Source: CAMTUW01 sp947085035 (GTDB lineage: Bacteria > Actinomycetota > Coriobacteriia > Anaerosomatales > PHET01). From it: 64,000 nt of DNA. How positions within the stretch are numbered: position 1 is the first letter of the stretch; each line of letters opens with the position of its first letter. Made by a program: the position numbers and the translations under genes. Shown here one piece after another: positions 24,007 to 31,857 of this stretch. The stretch is from contig CAMTUW010000001.1 of NCBI GenBank assembly GCA_947085035.1, positions 1 to 64,000 of the forward strand, written 5' to 3'. The notes beneath the pieces are model-generated. The model had not been told where the DNA came from. It saw only the letters and a list, made by a program, of their open reading frames with translations, and searched no databases.

Positions 24007-24375
24007 TTGTACGTTTCGGTCACCGCATCCGAGGCACGCGGCCGCTTCGCCGAGATCCTGAGTATCGTGGGATTCGGCAAGGAGCGCGTGCTCATCGAGA
24101 AGCACCACCGCCCTGTCGCGGCGCTCGTGTCGATCGAGGAACTCGCGCTGCTCGATGATCTGCTCGCGGTCGCGGAACAGGACGACCGATTCCGTGAACG
24201 TCTGGCAGCGCTCCGTGCCTCACGGGACCACCGAGCAGTCATCGTACTGATGGCGAATCCTTCGGACGCGACCGTCCTCACGCCCGAGTCCTTCGCCGAA
24301 GTCGCCGAGAGCGTGCGCTATCCTCGCCCCGCCAATGACGAGCTGCGCGGCTTGATGGCCGCAGACGGTGATTAG
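24007..24375 (+). CDS. Orphan Phd/YefM-like antitoxin with DUF1778-like tail
   Basis: About 122 residues from a TTG (no clear Shine-Dalgarno). The N-terminus is Phd/YefM-like (YVSVTASEARGRFAEILSIV, ERVLIEKHHRPVAALVSIEE). The C-terminus, TVLTPESFAEVAESVRYPRP followed by ANDELRGLM, resembles the end of DUF1778 antitoxins instead. No RelE or Doc toxin follows; the next 190 bp are non-coding. It may be a recombined, orphaned antitoxin. The reading frame is open and could be expressed from the divergent repeat region. Confidence 0.5.
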   Translation: MYVSVTASEARGRFAEILSIVGFGKERVLIEKHHRPVAALVSIEELALLDDLLAVAEQDDRFRERLAALRASRDHRAVIVLMANPSDATVLTPESFAEVAESVRYPRPANDELRGLMAADGD

Positions 24376-24561
24376 GCCGCTTTCGCAGACAGACGACCGG
24401 GATTTGAGCCCATGTCCTTAGGGCCACCCACCCTACGAAACACCACTGTTGTCGAATCAGTTGACAACAACCCTAGGCGCGGCGCGTCGATGCGCATCAC
24501 GATCGTTCGCAACAACACCGTGCTCGATTGACCTGCAATCCCCTGTGCCACCGAACCGCGT
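24376..24561. other. Non-coding gap with a GTTGTC/GACAAC palindrome
   Basis: No gene is seen. GTTGTC at 24451-24456 faces GACAAC at 24466-24471, a 6-bp inverted repeat with a 9-bp spacer. A short tract near 24390-24430 faintly resembles the 3' half of a tRNA but does not fold as one. Confidence 0.4.
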
Positions 24562-25587
24562 TCAGCGTGCCGTTCCCAACGCTTCGACGACCCGCCCCAG
24601 GTACTCATCGGCGTACTCGAGCAAGGCTTCGCCCGAGTGGCGCTCAGGTGTTGGAGGGCGCACATCGAGACCCTCGACCGGCAGAACGACCTTGAGCGAC
24701 TCGAGGCCGGCTCGCCATGCCTTCGCCGCCTCGTACGAGGATGCCGCCGCCTCTGCGATACCGCGCGTCTCCAATAGCATCGCAATGGCGGTCCAAGCGC
24801 CCGGCCAATCCACATACCCGGCCAGTGGACCCATCGACTCGGTGAGATCGCCCACCAGCCGATACTGCACTGTTCGGCCGTCTTCCCATCGCTCCACGAA
24901 ACCAGCCTCGGCCATCTGCGCCAAGTACTCCGACACCTGTCTCTGGGCGAAACCCGTCCGAGCAGAGATCAACCGCCCGTGTGCGTGATTATGCGTGGCC
25001 AGATACAACAACACTTCCGCTCGCGCCCCCGCGCCCATGAGCGCCCTGAATCGCAGCCTCGCGATTGCGGGTTTACGGGACACCGGTGCCGTTGACATCC
25101 CGCGCAGATCCAACGCGGGTCGCTCGATTCCGTGCTGGAGGAAGAACTGGTCCTTCTCGCCGAAGGTGGGGATCCCTTTCCCTTCTCCGTCGAGGAACAG
25201 CGGCGCCACGCCTCCGTACGCCGCGCTGTCCTCCCTCGCGATCAACGAGCGCGCCGATCTCTCCCACTTCGCCGCGGTCGATTGCTGCCGCATGAAGTCG
25301 ACGAGCGCGGAGACCACGCGGCCGTCGGCGAAGCGTGTCTGCGTCGCGAGTCGCCTGAGCCTCGTGACATCCAACAGGTCCGAGAAGCTGGCAAGCCAGT
25401 CGAGCACTTCGTCGAAGAGCCGAGGATCGTATCGCCCGAACCTCGACGTCGCGAGAAGCAGCGCCTCGGGATCGATCACAGATGACTCGGTGCCCGCAAC
25501 TCCTGCGACTCCCAGTTCGGTCCATTGCGCCCACATCAGTTCGAGGACACTTGCCAACAACCTATCCCGGGATTGTGTCAAGGACAT
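24562..25587 (-). CDS. Winged-helix protein paired with a nucleotidyltransferase
   Basis: Length 341 residues from ATG 25587, preceded by TTGGAGG. The N-terminal ~190 residues are helical and unassigned. A winged helix follows (EVLLYLATHNHAHGRLISAR, QVSEYLAQMAEAGFVERWED, GRTVQYRLVGDL), then a helical C-terminus. It overlaps the 3' end of the nucleotidyltransferase gene by 26 bp. The pair resembles type IV (AbiE-like) toxin-antitoxin operons, in which a wHTH protein counters an MNT-fold toxin. Here the toxin-like gene comes first. The role is inferred from the pairing. Confidence 0.7.
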   Translation of the reverse strand: MSLTQSRDRLLASVLELMWAQWTELGVAGVAGTESSVIDPEALLLATSRFGRYDPRLFDEVLDWLASFSDLLDVTRLRRLATQTRFADGRVVSALVDFMRQQSTAAKWERSARSLIAREDSAAYGGVAPLFLDGEGKGIPTFGEKDQFFLQHGIERPALDLRGMSTAPVSRKPAIARLRFRALMGAGARAEVLLYLATHNHAHGRLISARTGFAQRQVSEYLAQMAEAGFVERWEDGRTVQYRLVGDLTESMGPLAGYVDWPGAWTAIAMLLETRGIAEAAASSYEAAKAWRAGLESLKVVLPVEGLDVRPPTPERHSGEALLEYADEYLGRVVEALGTAR

Positions 25588-26164
25588 CACGTACCTCCAA
25601 GTAGTCGGCCAGCTGCCCCAGCTGAGAGCGGAATCCCTGGGAGGGATCCTGCTGCACGGCCCAGGCAAATGCGAAGCTCAGTTCGCCACGAGTGGGCGAC
25701 ATCGAAATGAGGTCCGTGAGATGCCGACCGGCGACATCGGCCGCGGCGTAGGTCTTGAAGCAGATCTGGTCGAAGCGGCTCGCAACGTGTATGCGAAGCG
25801 TTGTGCCGTAGCTCATGGAAGTCAGCCGCGACTCAAAGCCTTCGGGAAGCCCCCAGTCCATCAGTCGCGCAGGCCCATTGTTGAGCCAGTGCGGATCCAC
25901 TCCCAGCTGATTCGCCACCTCCGCGACCGCCTCCACCAACACCTCCGGCAGGACCTGCGCATCACGCACGCGGATCGTGCCCTGCATAGACTCGCCCAGC
26001 GCGACAACATCGACGTCCCTCGTTGGCCGCTCCACCAACCCCAGCAGCCCCAACGCCGAGCCTCCTATGACACACAGCTCGTACATCGCGGCACCGCGCA
26101 ATCGGAGCTCCTCACTCAGCGCGGTGAAGAGCAGATTGATTTCCCTGCCTGCTACGGTGCCCAT
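25562..26164 (-). CDS. MNT-fold nucleotidyltransferase (AbiEii/DUF6036-like)
   Basis: A 200-residue protein. The nucleotidyltransferase signature ELCVIGGSALGLLGLVERPT followed by RDVDVVAL shows the GGSA..L and D-x-D metal-binding motif of AbiEii/DUF6036 enzymes. Further conserved features are RIHVASRFDQICFKTYAAAD and a C-terminal helical region. It probably transfers nucleotides to tRNA or protein as a toxin. A 15-bp perfect palindrome is centred 38 bp upstream of the start and is the likely operator. Intact. Confidence 0.78.
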   Translation of the reverse strand: MGTVAGREINLLFTALSEELRLRGAAMYELCVIGGSALGLLGLVERPTRDVDVVALGESMQGTIRVRDAQVLPEVLVEAVAEVANQLGVDPHWLNNGPARLMDWGLPEGFESRLTSMSYGTTLRIHVASRFDQICFKTYAAADVAGRHLTDLISMSPTRGELSFAFAWAVQQDPSQGFRSQLGQLADYLEVRDVLDTIPG

Positions 26165-26194
26165 CGGTGACCTATCTCAACGACTCTTTTCTCA

Positions 26195-26209
26195 TAGTCA
26201 TTATGACTA
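26195..26209. promoter_or_regulatory. Perfect 15-bp palindrome upstream of the nucleotidyltransferase
   Basis: TAGTCAT-T-ATGACTA, seven-base arms with a one-base centre, flanked by ACGACT (26180-26185) and AGTCGT (26219-26224) as an outer inverted pair. Placed at -31 to -45 from the ATG at 26164, as expected for an autoregulated TA operator. Confidence 0.6.
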
Positions 26210-26340
26210 CTTTCACGTAGTCGTCAAGAGGGTATGCCGCACGAGTGACGTATGTTGTGCAATGGCCCCTGTCATCCCAGTTCGCGGCGAGTGGTTCAGG
26301 TGCGTCAGCCTTCGGCGGGATCCATTCTCCAAGACACGCA

Positions 26341-26482
26341 CCTTCCGAGGTCCCATGTCTACACGCACACGCGATTCGCCCAAGCTGTCACCGACGACGA
26401 TCCATTCGTCGCGGAGGTGCTCAGCGCATCGAAGATCTGGCTGGTAGGTGACGATAGTGAGCTTGAGCGAATGGCTCGCTGA
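26341..26482 (+). pseudogene. MNT-type nucleotidyltransferase, C-terminal remnant
   Basis: The frame ending at 26482 reads FAQAVTDDDPFVAEVLSASK, then IWLVGDDSELERMAR, the end of the MNT antitoxins that precede HEPN toxins. The catalytic GSxxxG...DxD region is missing. It overlaps the HEPN start by about 26 bp, preserving the native MNT-HEPN junction. Confidence 0.6.
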
Positions 26483-26796
26483 CGGTTCGATCAAACACCA
26501 CTCCCCCACGCGAGCGGAAGTCGAGCGTTTGCTTGCCGTGGCGGATCGCGACCTCGCTGATGCGAGCGTGCGCGGGCTATCGGTCGACCGCGCCTTCACG
26601 ATCGCGTACGAGTCGGCACTGCAACTCGCAACAATAGTCGTGCGCGCAAGCGGCTACCGTGCATCATCGAACACCGGGGGCATCACTGGCGGACCATCAC
26701 GCAGCCGATGACGTCGCAGAACTCCTTGAGGAAGTGCTGGTCATGCGAGCCGATGTGCTTGAGTGGCTCGAGCGAACTCATCCGACTCTCGCCTGA
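26457..26796 (+). pseudogene. HEPN-domain toxin remnant, frameshifted
   Basis: The first ~70 codons (SLSEWLADGSIKHHSPTRAE, LLAVADRDLADASVRGLSVD, AFTIAYESALQLATIVVRAS, GYRAS) match HEPN toxins of the MNT-HEPN type. The frame then breaks. HHWRTI appears in a second frame, and DVAELLEEVLVMRADVLEWL followed by ERTHPTLA in a third, ending at 26796. At least two indels have inactivated the gene. Confidence 0.7.
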
Positions 26797-26836
26797 GTCA
26801 GACAATGCTCAAACCGTGTCCGGGGAAACGGCTGCC

Positions 26837-28642
26837 TCACTCCCCCGCGAGCGCCCCCAAAAACGCCTCCCCGTACCGCTCCAGCTTCGCCGCGCCGACG
26901 CCGTGGCACGCGAGGAACTCCTCCGTCGTCCCGGGCCTCCTCGCCGCCATATCCGCGAGCGAGCGGTCCGCGAACACCACGTAGGCCGGCACCTTCTGTT
27001 CGGCAGCGATCGTGCGGCGCAGCTCGCGCAGGCGCTCGAACAGCTCCTCGTCGACGTCGAGCCCCTCGAGTGCGATCGACGGCTTCTTCGGCTTCGGCCC
27101 CTTCGGCGGCTTCGCCTTCATCCGAGCAAGTTGCACCGCCACCTCGCCGCGCAGCACCGCGCCCGAGCGCTCGGTGAGCTTCAGCGCCGAGTACGCGGCG
27201 ATTTCCTGCCGCAGGTACCCCAGGTGGATGAGCTGGCGCACGATGACCATCCACTCGTCTCGCGAGAGGCCCTCGCCCACGCCGAACACACTGAGGTCTT
27301 CGTGGCGCCACTGCCGGACCTTCTCGGTATCCGAACCGCGTAGCACGTCGACCACGTGCCCGGCGCCGAACCGCTGCTCGGTCCGGACCACCGCACTGAG
27401 CACCTTCTGCGCCTCGACCGAGCCGTCGTAGAGCTGCGGCGGATCCAGGCACACGTCGCAGTTGCCGCAGTCCTCCTCGAGGGGTTCTCCGAAGTAGCCC
27501 AGGAGCACCCGTCGGCGGCACGATGTCGCTTCGGCGAAGGCGATCATCGCGTTGAGTTTGTGCAGCTCGATGCGCACCTGCTCGGCGTTATCGCTGCTCT
27601 CGATGAGCATGCGCGCGGTCATCACGTCTTGGAGCCCGAAGAGGCAGAGCGCCTCGGCGGGCAGCCCGTCCCGGCCGGCACGACCCGTTTCCTGGTAGTA
27701 GCCCTCGATGTTCTTCGGCATGTCGTAGTGGACGACGAAGCGCACGTCGGGCTTGTCGATACCCATGCCGAACGCGACCGTCGCGACCACGACGCGCACC
27801 TCGTCGCGCAGGAACGCGTCTTGCACGCGCGTGCGCTCGGGTGCGGGCAGGCCCGCGTGGTAGGCCGCGGCGGCGATACCCGCCTTCTGGAGCCGACGCG
27901 CGACGTCCGCGACACGCTTGCGACTCAGGCAGTAGACGATGCCGGAGTCGCCGGGGTGCTCGGCCAAGAAACGCTCGAGCTGCTTGGGGGCGTCGCGCTT
28001 CTCGGCAACGGTATAGCGGATGTTGGGGCGGTCGAAGCCGGCGATGAAGATCGGCGCGTTGGCCAGATGTAGCCGCACGCGGACGTCCTCGCGCGTCTGG
28101 TCGTCTGCGGTGGCGGTCAGCGCGAGGATGGGCACGTGGGGGAACAACTCCGGGAGCTCGCCCAGTCGGACGTACTCGGGGCGGAAGTCGTGGCCCCACT
28201 GGCTCACGCAGTGCGCCTCGTCGATGGCGAAGAGCGCCAGCGGTGCGGCGCGCAGCTGGGCCAGGAAACCGGGCATCATGAGGCGCTCGGGGGCGACGTA
28301 GAGCAGCTCGAGCTGCCCCGCGCGCAAGTCGCCAAGCACGGCCGCAGCCTCTTCGGCGGTCAGCGACGAGTTCAGAAACGCCGCCGCGACACCGTTTCCA
28401 CGCAACGCGTCGACCTGGTCTTTCATGAGCGAGATGAGCGGCGAGACGACGACCGCGGTTCCCGGCCTGTGCAGCGCCGGCACCTGGAAGCAGAGCGACT
28501 TCCCGCCGCCCGTGGGCATGAGGACGAACGCGCTGCCGCCTTCGATGACGTGGTCGATGATCGCCCGCTGGTGGGACAGGAAGCTGGAGTAGCCGAAGAC
28601 CTGGGCCAGCGTGGCGTCGATGGTGGTGGTGCGGGTGGGCAC
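26837..28642 (-). CDS. recQ: ATP-dependent DNA helicase RecQ
   Basis: About 601 residues. DEAH helicase motifs: FLSHQRAIIDHVIEG, Walker A MPTGGGKSLCFQVPAL, VVSPLISLMKDQVDAL, DEAHCVSQWGHDFRPEY, LALTATAD, motif VI YYQETGRAGRDGLPAEA. The RQC zinc site is CRRRVLLGYFGE...CGNCDVC, and an HRDC domain lies at the C-terminus (YVVFADRSLADMAARRPGTT). The GTG at 28642 follows CGAGGGAG and is preferred over upstream in-frame ATGs inside the divergent operator. It acts in 3'-5' unwinding in recombination repair. It sits within the toxin-antitoxin island, so it may be cargo rather than the chromosomal copy. Confidence 0.92.
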   Translation of the reverse strand: MPTRTTTIDATLAQVFGYSSFLSHQRAIIDHVIEGGSAFVLMPTGGGKSLCFQVPALHRPGTAVVVSPLISLMKDQVDALRGNGVAAAFLNSSLTAEEAAAVLGDLRAGQLELLYVAPERLMMPGFLAQLRAAPLALFAIDEAHCVSQWGHDFRPEYVRLGELPELFPHVPILALTATADDQTREDVRVRLHLANAPIFIAGFDRPNIRYTVAEKRDAPKQLERFLAEHPGDSGIVYCLSRKRVADVARRLQKAGIAAAAYHAGLPAPERTRVQDAFLRDEVRVVVATVAFGMGIDKPDVRFVVHYDMPKNIEGYYQETGRAGRDGLPAEALCLFGLQDVMTARMLIESSDNAEQVRIELHKLNAMIAFAEATSCRRRVLLGYFGEPLEEDCGNCDVCLDPPQLYDGSVEAQKVLSAVVRTEQRFGAGHVVDVLRGSDTEKVRQWRHEDLSVFGVGEGLSRDEWMVIVRQLIHLGYLRQEIAAYSALKLTERSGAVLRGEVAVQLARMKAKPPKGPKPKKPSIALEGLDVDEELFERLRELRRTIAAEQKVPAYVVFADRSLADMAARRPGTTEEFLACHGVGAAKLERYGEAFLGALAGE

Positions 28643-28674
28643 AGGCGGGCTCCCTCGGGTGCGATCGTTGGTGT

Positions 28675-28698
28675 TGGTGGGTATACTCATACCTACCA
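28675..28698. promoter_or_regulatory. Inverted repeat between recQ and the RHH/PIN module
   Basis: TGGTGGGTAT at 28675-28684 faces ATACCTACCA at 28689-28698 (nine of ten bases pair, 4-bp spacer). It is 23 bp upstream of the RHH antitoxin start and also upstream of recQ on the other strand. Probable RHH-binding operator. Confidence 0.6.
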
Positions 28699-28721
28699 AT
28701 GACACTACCAGAGGATACACC

Positions 28722-28997
28722 ATGAGCAAGATCAACATCTCCGTGCCCGACGGCATCCTCGACGAGATCGATCGTCGCGCAGAGTCGGCCGGCACAACGC
28801 GCAGCGGCTTCCTTCGCGATGCGGCTGCGCACTACATGGGCGCCCTGGACGAGCAGACCGCTGCCAAGGAACGCTCAAAGCGGATGCTGAGTGCGCTCGA
28901 CAAGATGCGCTCGCTTGCCTCCAGTGTGGGCGCACCCGATGCCGCCACGATGATCCGAGAGCTCCGCGATACGGCACCCCGCTGGGAAAAGCCGTGA
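28722..28997 (+). CDS. Ribbon-helix-helix antitoxin
   Basis: Length 91 residues. The N-terminal RHH is MSKINISVPDGILDEIDRRA followed by ESAGTTRSGFLRDAAAHYM. The helical C-terminus (RSKRMLSALDKMRSLASSVG) likely wraps the PIN toxin. Its stop overlaps the toxin start as GTGA. The start at 28722 is the first methionine before the RHH strand; GAGGA lies seven bases upstream. Confidence 0.87.
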   Translation: MSKINISVPDGILDEIDRRAESAGTTRSGFLRDAAAHYMGALDEQTAAKERSKRMLSALDKMRSLASSVGAPDAATMIRELRDTAPRWEKP

Positions 28998-29422
28998 GTC
29001 CGCATACGATCACGAGGCTTGTCTGCGCCGACAGCTCGGTCGCGTTCAAGTGGTTCTGCTCGGATGAGGAGTCCTCGGTCGCCGAGGCCATCGAGCTGTT
29101 CGCCAACCACGCGGCAGGCCGCCTCACGCTCGTGGCGCCCGCGCACCTGCCCGCAGAGGTCCTGAACGCGCTCGCCCGCCGTCCGGGCGTCGATGCCGAC
29201 CGCCTCGCTGTTGCTGCCGAGGGGCTGGCCGAGAGCGGCATCGTCTTCCCGGCGTGGGACGCGGCGTTGCTGGCGGACGCCGCGCGTCTCGCGCGCGCAC
29301 ACCGACTCACCGTCTACGATGCGCTGTTCCCCGCGCTCGCCATTCAGCTGCAATGCGAACTCGTCACCGCGGACAAGGCGCAGGCGCGCGTTCGCGACTG
29401 CGCGGTGCGGCTGCTGTGGTGA
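28994..29422 (+). CDS. vapC: PIN-domain toxin (VapC)
   Basis: A 142-residue PIN RNase. Acidic residues: CADSSVAFKWFCSDEESSVA, LPAEVLNAL, the YDALFPALAI Asp, and ELVTADKAQARV. It is the partner of the overlapping RHH antitoxin, in antitoxin-first order. The VapC-type expected activity is cleavage of tRNA or rRNA. Its stop overlaps, again as GTGA, the reading frame of an AbrB remnant, suggesting recombination at this junction. Confidence 0.87.
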   Translation: MSPHTITRLVCADSSVAFKWFCSDEESSVAEAIELFANHAAGRLTLVAPAHLPAEVLNALARRPGVDADRLAVAAEGLAESGIVFPAWDAALLADAARLARAHRLTVYDALFPALAIQLQCELVTADKAQARVRDCAVRLLW

Positions 29423-29523
29423 TTCCGGCTGACACCCGGCGGCGGTACGGCCTGGGCGAGGGCGAGAGGCTCGCGATGGAGACTAGCGTCGAGGGGCTCA
29501 TACTCAAGCCGGTTCAAGCGTAA
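29419..29523 (+). pseudogene. AbrB/MazE antitoxin, C-terminal half
   Basis: VIPADTRRRYGLGEGERLAM followed by ETSVEGLILKPVQA is the second half of a SpoVT/AbrB domain (usual context KGQVTIPAEIR..L..G). The first strands are absent, and the piece begins inside the stop codon of vapC. Confidence 0.65.
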
Positions 29524-29540
29524 TCGCTGGGGCGCGAAGG

Positions 29541-29664
29541 AACGTCGCCGAGCCCGCCGACTTCACGATTCCGGGCGATCCCCGCCTGCCACCCAAAGAC
29601 CGGCCCGTCCTACTTGCCGCCATCGCCTCAGGTTCAGACTACCTGCGAACGCAGAGCCCTTGGC
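29541..29664 (+). pseudogene. PIN toxin, C-terminal remnant
   Basis: FTIPGDPRLPPKDRPVLLAA followed by IASGSDYLRT matches the KDRPVLLAAI..G.DYLVTGD part of PIN toxins that pair with AbrB antitoxins. It has lost both ends. With the preceding AbrB fragment it marks a decayed AbrB-PIN module. Confidence 0.55.
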
Positions 29665-29757
29665 GATAACACGGGATTCGGCGCATACTCGGCGGTGGGG
29701 GCGACGGTCAACGGGGAGTCGGCGCCTGTATTGAGGCGCGCGCAGAGGGAGGGCTCG

Positions 29758-30492
29758 ATGTTCAACACGCACACGCCCACGCAAAAGGTTCTCATCGTCG
29801 ACGACGAGTTCATCCCGCGAAGTCTCGAGTCCTTCGCGCTCGAAGGGACCGGCCGCTATTACACGATGGAGGCGGGCAACGCGACCGACGCGCTGACCAT
29901 GATGGCCGCCGAAGAGTACGACGCCGTCGTCATCGATCTGTCGATGCCCGACATGTCCGGACTCGACCTCATCAAGATGATCCGCAGCAACCTCAAGAAC
30001 AGCAACCTTCCAATCGTTCTCGTCCTCCCGGCTGGCGAGAACTGCGCGAGCGAGGAGATCGAGAACTGCGGCGCGAACCGTATCATCGCCAAGCCCTTCG
30101 AGCCATGGGACCTCGCCCGTCTGCTCGACTCACTCACGGGCGCGATCAACGGGACCGACCACGTACTGAGCGTTGATGCGGTCCTGCGGGGCTTCCCCTA
30201 CCCGACGATGATTCTCGATGCCGAGCACCACGTATTGCTCGCCAACGGGTCCTTCTACGACAGCACCGGTACCGGAATCGATGAGTGCTACGTGACGTGC
30301 AACCAGGAGCTCCACGAAGGCGGCGTCGTGCCACAAGAGTGTCCGCTCGATGAGAGCGTGCGCACCGGCGACTCCGCGGAACGACGCATCGCAACCGTAT
30401 TCGGCGAGATGCGGGTTTCGGTCTACCCGCTTGCCATCCGAACCGGGGCGAACCAGCGACTCTACCTGCACGTGACGCAGCCGATCGGCTGA
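29758..30492 (+). CDS. Response regulator with PAS-like output
   Basis: Length 244 residues; the start follows GAGGGAGGG. Residues 10-130 are a receiver domain with VLIVDDEFIPRS, the phospho-acceptor Asp in AVVIDLSMPDMSG, and RIIAKPFEPWDL with the conserved Lys. The usual Thr/Ser position reads LVLPAGE. The C-terminal half is a PAS-like domain (FPYPTMILDAEHHVLLANGS) with Cys residues in DECYVTCNQELHEG...QECPLDE. This resembles the C..CP motif common in PAS domains of anaerobe sensor kinases. No DNA-binding or kinase domain is present. It probably acts by protein interaction. Confidence 0.82.
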   Translation: MFNTHTPTQKVLIVDDEFIPRSLESFALEGTGRYYTMEAGNATDALTMMAAEEYDAVVIDLSMPDMSGLDLIKMIRSNLKNSNLPIVLVLPAGENCASEEIENCGANRIIAKPFEPWDLARLLDSLTGAINGTDHVLSVDAVLRGFPYPTMILDAEHHVLLANGSFYDSTGTGIDECYVTCNQELHEGGVVPQECPLDESVRTGDSAERRIATVFGEMRVSVYPLAIRTGANQRLYLHVTQPIG

Positions 30493-30500
30493 CTGCGAGC

Positions 30501-31547
30501 TCAGCGGGTCATACCGTCTCGCACGCTCTGTGCTGCGAGCGGAGAAATGCGCTCAAGCGCGGAGGCTGACTTCGCCACTCGACTCGTCCACGATTGCCCT
30601 CGGGCGGCAAGCGCCTCCCAAGCAAGAACAAGATCCCCCGGCCGATCTGCATGCAGCACCTCGAGTACCTGCGCGGCCTGCGAAAGATCCTTCTCGCGTT
30701 TCGCCTGCATCGCAACAGGTCGCTCCCCCGCGATCATCAACTTGTGAAGAGCGAACCTCGCCGCATCCGGCACACTCACCGCAACAACCCCGCCGTCCAC
30801 CACCGCAGCTCTCACGGGCGACTCGATGAGATAGTCGAGGAACCTCAGGGGTTGCGCCGCAGCGCCGAATCTCGGCACGTTCACGGGACGCGATCGGGTT
30901 CTTGCCGCAGGCGTCAGAAGGTCAACCCGCAGGCTCTGCCCCCGCACCTTGAACGAGGTGCTTGGGCTTTTCGGGTCAAGACCGGGGACCGGCAAGAACC
31001 CCATCTCCAGACTGTCTAGAGCTGACGGCAGGTCAGCACCGACGCCCGGAATCGCGATATCGAGTTTGGGATCAGCCGCGATGTCAACGTCCTGCGTCCT
31101 CAAGGAGGTATCCCAACGGACGCCGAGAAGGTTGCCAAGCACGATGAACGCGTGAGTCCCGACGAGTACGCCGCCAGCGTGGAACACTCCCGCGTCCGCG
31201 AGCCCGCGAAGCACCCGAGCCGAGGGCACATCGGTGAGCATCGCGCCACCTACACGCAGCAAGGCCGCCAGTCGTGCGATGGATCGCTGGTCGGCGGCGG
31301 CGTCGGCTCTCCCGTGAGCGAACCGATCAGCCAACTCATCGAGCGCAGCGTCCCGACGACCCAGATAGATCTGACGCTTTGCTCCACCGGGTCCCATTTG
31401 CTGGAAGTAGTAGTACTCCTGACCCTTCACGGTCTTCGTCACGAAGGAGCCAGCGGTGTGTCCGATGGCACGCGCGGCCTCATAGGCGGCAATCTGCTCA
31501 AGAAGCTCGGCGTAGATGGTTTGGACTTCGAGTGGCTGTCGCTGCAT
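30501..31547 (-). CDS. GSU2403-family nucleotidyltransferase
   Basis: Length 348 residues. The N-terminal helical part is YAELLEQIAAYEAARAIGHT, and GQEYYYFQQMGPGGAKRQIY followed by LGRR is characteristic. A nucleotidyltransferase core follows (FHAGGVLVGTHAFIVLGNLL, TQDVDIA with the DxD pair) and a C-terminal helical region (FALHKLMIAGERPVAMQAKR). This is the GSU2403 nucleotidyltransferase-fold family, probably a toxin-like or regulatory enzyme of unknown target. A perfect 10-bp inverted repeat 18 bp upstream of the start suggests strict regulation. No obvious antitoxin partner is intact nearby. Confidence 0.82.
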   Translation of the reverse strand: MQRQPLEVQTIYAELLEQIAAYEAARAIGHTAGSFVTKTVKGQEYYYFQQMGPGGAKRQIYLGRRDAALDELADRFAHGRADAAADQRSIARLAALLRVGGAMLTDVPSARVLRGLADAGVFHAGGVLVGTHAFIVLGNLLGVRWDTSLRTQDVDIAADPKLDIAIPGVGADLPSALDSLEMGFLPVPGLDPKSPSTSFKVRGQSLRVDLLTPAARTRSRPVNVPRFGAAAQPLRFLDYLIESPVRAAVVDGGVVAVSVPDAARFALHKLMIAGERPVAMQAKREKDLSQAAQVLEVLHADRPGDLVLAWEALAARGQSWTSRVAKSASALERISPLAAQSVRDGMTR

Positions 31548-31564
31548 GGGCTCAACTCCTTGTA

Positions 31565-31598
31565 GTTATACGCACACTACGCCGATACTGCGTATAAC
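31565..31598. promoter_or_regulatory. Perfect inverted repeat upstream of the GSU2403-type gene
   Basis: GTTATACGCA at 31565-31574 and TGCGTATAAC at 31589-31598 pair perfectly across a 14-bp spacer. The position, 18-51 bp upstream of the ATG at 31547, fits a repressor operator overlapping the promoter. Confidence 0.65.
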
Positions 31599-31656
31599 AC
31601 AAGTCAAGAGCAGCGAGCGGGTCGAGACCCCCGACCGCTGCGCCTCGGCCACCGCT

Positions 31657-31857
31657 TCAGGCGACGCGTTCATACACGACCTTGCCTTCGCGCAGGGCCT
31701 CAGCCAGAACCGTGTCTGTAGCCGAACCGCCACTGTGTGCGGCGATCTCTGCCGCGTCGACCGGTATCACGTCCACGGGAATCGCCAAGTGGCCGAGCGC
31801 TACAAGCATGGCCACCGCCGTTGCGTGCTTGTTGGTCACCTCACGCGAACGAGCCAC
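31657..31857 (-). pseudogene. Nucleotidyltransferase C-terminal remnant
   Basis: HATAVAMLVALGHLAIPVDV, then PVDAAEIAAHSGGS and LAEALREGKVVYERV, correspond to the end of pol-beta-type nucleotidyltransferases (typically ..VPVDVVVVTPEDL....ALREGRVLYE). The catalytic half is absent. Confidence 0.6.

Noticed and set aside
24384..24440. tRNA-like 3' half on the minus strand
   Set aside because: GGGCTCAAATCCC resembles a T arm, but no acceptor, D or anticodon arm can be folded with it. At most a remnant.
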